Below, piece by piece: positions 62,498 through 64,000 of a stretch of 64,000 nucleotides of DNA. The DNA lies in contig NZ_CABVPP010000001.1 of the NCBI RefSeq assembly GCF_902499075.1, positions 1 to 64,000 on the forward strand, in the 5' to 3' direction. The notes beneath the pieces are model-generated. The model was not told where the DNA came from. It did not search any database and saw only the letters and a program-made list of their open reading frames with translations. The DNA comes from Burkholderia pseudomultivorans. Its GTDB lineage: Bacteria > Pseudomonadota > Gammaproteobacteria > Burkholderiales > Burkholderiaceae. The stretch's first letter is position 1; every line of letters begins with the position of its first letter. The translations under genes were made by a program, and so were the position numbers.

Positions 62498-63448
62498 TCA
62501 GTAAACCTCGGGCACGATCATGTCGTCCGGCACGGGCCGGCGAATGTAGTCCTCGTGGTGCTCACGCTGCGGCAGGTCGATCGGTGCGCGCGGCACCTCG
62601 TGATACGGCACCTGGCCCAGCAGATGGTGGATGCAGTTCAGCCGCGCGCGCTTCTTGTCGACGGCCTGCACGACCCACCACGGCGCTTCCGGAATATGCG
62701 TCCGCTGCAGCATCTCTTCCTTCGCGGCCGTATAGGCTTCCCAGCGGCGGCGGCTCTCGAGGTCCATCGGGCTCAGCTTCCACTGCTTCAGCGGATCCTC
62801 GATCCGGCTCTGGAAACGCAGTTCCTGCTCGTGATCGGTGATCGAGAACCAGTACTTGACGATCTGGATCCCGCTGCGCGCGAGCATCTTCTCGAACTCG
62901 GGCACCGACCGGAAAAACTCCTCGTATTCGTCGTCGGTGCAGAAATTCATCACGCGTTCGACGCCCGCGCGGTTATACCAGCTCCGGTCGAACAGCACGA
63001 TCTCGCCGCCGGCCGGCAGATGCGCGACATAGCGCTGGAAATACCATTGCGTGCGCTCGCGGTTGCTCGGCGCGGGCAGCGCCGCCACGCGGCACACGCG
63101 CGGGTTCAGCCGCTGCGTGATGCGCTTGATCACGCCGCCCTTGCCGGCCGCGTCGCGGCCCTCGAAGATGACGACGAGCCGGTGCCCGGTGCTCACGACC
63201 CAGTCCTGCAGCTTCACGAGTTCGCCCTGCAGCCGGAACAGCTCGCGGAAATACTGCTTGCGGGCCTCGCGGCGCTCCGGCGAGAACAGCAGATCCTCGC
63301 CGCTGTCGAAACGACGATCGTCGAGCTCCATCTCGAGCTCTTCGTCGTAGGCATCGACCAGATCCTCCTCGAAACGGCGCTGGCGCGCCTCGAGCGCCTG
63401 CATGTCGGAGCGGTCGTCGGTCTCGGTACGCGTGTCGTTGTCGCCCAT
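62498..63448 (-). CDS. ppk2: Polyphosphate kinase 2
   Basis: A 316-residue class I PPK2, which makes GTP/ATP from polyphosphate or the reverse. Walker A is VIFEGRDAAGKGGVI, the lid/Walker B region is VLFDRSWYNRAGVERVM, and QRYVAHLPAGGEIV and RTHIPEAPWWVVQAVDKK are family blocks. The start is ATG 63448 (MGDNDTRTETDDR) with AAGGAGG 5 bases upstream; the 39-residue upstream frame is not conserved-looking. Confidence 0.95.
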   Translation of the reverse strand: MGDNDTRTETDDRSDMQALEARQRRFEEDLVDAYDEELEMELDDRRFDSGEDLLFSPERREARKQYFRELFRLQGELVKLQDWVVSTGHRLVVIFEGRDAAGKGGVIKRITQRLNPRVCRVAALPAPSNRERTQWYFQRYVAHLPAGGEIVLFDRSWYNRAGVERVMNFCTDDEYEEFFRSVPEFEKMLARSGIQIVKYWFSITDHEQELRFQSRIEDPLKQWKLSPMDLESRRRWEAYTAAKEEMLQRTHIPEAPWWVVQAVDKKRARLNCIHHLLGQVPYHEVPRAPIDLPQREHHEDYIRRPVPDDMIVPEVY

Positions 63449-64000
63449 GGGGCCTCCTTCCATCACAATGTCGCAGCCAAACCGCGACATTATCTCAGCC
63501 TGACGCGTCAATTTGATGAATGTCACGCACCGCGGCGGTCGCCGGGATCCGGCCGCGCGCGCCAACGGTGAAGGCAGGATCCCGGACGCCCCTCACCTTC
63601 GCGGACACCTTGCCCCGCCCCGGCCGCAGCAGGCCGCGACCGGCTGTGCGAAGTCGACGGGCATCCGCGCACCGCATCGTGCATTCACGCGTCCGCTTCA
63701 AGTTGCGCACGCAACCTTTTCGAAAAACGTCCGCGCTGCCGCCTTTCATCCCGTCGCGCCAACGCATCGCAACCGTGCATCGCCGCATCCGCCCCGCACC
63801 CATCCATCGCGCAACGACCATACCCGGACATCACACCCTTCGCCCCCGCCGCTGTCGCAACGTGCAGGGGTATACGCGATGTTGCATCCGAAAAAAACTT
63901 TGCTTAGAGTGCATCCCATCGATCCGGCGGACAAAGACGTCCCACGATCGTGCGCAACGCGTGCCTAATAGCCGCGCTTCGCCGGCCTCCGAACAGGCCC
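63449..64000. other. 552-bp region after the last gene
   Basis: No gene recognised. It contains a plus-strand promoter (63882-63910) aimed out of the window; the next gene starts beyond the edge. Confidence 0.5.
63882..63910 (+). promoter_or_regulatory. Promoter reading out of the window
   Basis: TTGCAT (-35, 63882-63887), exactly 17-bp spacer containing seven As in a row, TAGAGT (-10, 63905-63910). Confidence 0.5.

Overview
This window is high-GC, densely packed DNA that reads as Burkholderia, most likely the Burkholderia cepacia complex and probably a secondary chromosome. The basis is gene content and order: a complete homoprotocatechuate (hpa) meta-cleavage operon, a membrane gluconate 2-dehydrogenase, PPK2, and an exopolysaccharide (EPS) locus with CRP/FNR and sigma-54 regulators like those described for c-di-GMP-controlled EPS in B. 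cenocepacia. The species call is inference. I see no tRNA, rRNA or CRISPR array.

Layout. 1-3.1 kb: an AraC regulator, a broken copy of the 3' end of hpaI, an intact IS3-family element and a C-terminal scrap of an IS481-type transposase. 3.2-9.7 kb: hpaI-hpaH-hpaF-hpaD-hpaE-hpaG2-hpaG1, divergent from the MarR repressor hpaR. 9.8-25.5 kb: mostly single genes (thioester-reductase-like SDR, small hypothetical protein, stand-alone FtsI-type PBP, KefB-like antiporter), then the three-gene gluconate dehydrogenase operon with a perfect palindromic operator, alanine dehydrogenase, a PolX with a damaged PHP site, and a DksA-like protein. 25.8-33.1 kb: an amino-acid ABC transporter operon merged with a class III aminotransferase, a two-subunit CoA transferase and a thiolase, divergent from a LysR regulator.

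33.1-58.5 kb is the EPS and regulatory region. It holds a WcaJ-type phosphoglycosyltransferase, two divergent CRP/FNR paralogues around an AT-rich 0.9 kb hub, and a tightly coupled five-gene operon: carrier protein, acyl-CoA dehydrogenase-like protein, class II synthetase-like amino acid:carrier-protein ligase, DUF1839 protein and GH2 glycosidase. After these come a VpsR/BerB-like sigma-54 activator, a GNAT-ManC pair, Wza-Wzc-beta-helix export genes, a tandem alpha/beta hydrolase and a secreted GH3 glycosidase. No Wzx, Wzy or ordinary glycosyltransferase is present, so this is an incomplete or split polysaccharide locus. 58.6-64 kb: a phospholipase D-type lipoprotein, two small exported proteins of unknown function, a YigZ/IMPACT protein and PPK2.

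The most interesting system is the carrier-protein operon (37.2-43.15 kb). Its five genes all overlap by four bases and could load an amino acid on a phosphopantetheine arm, oxidise it and transfer it, next to c-di-GMP-type EPS regulators. Its product is not known to me.
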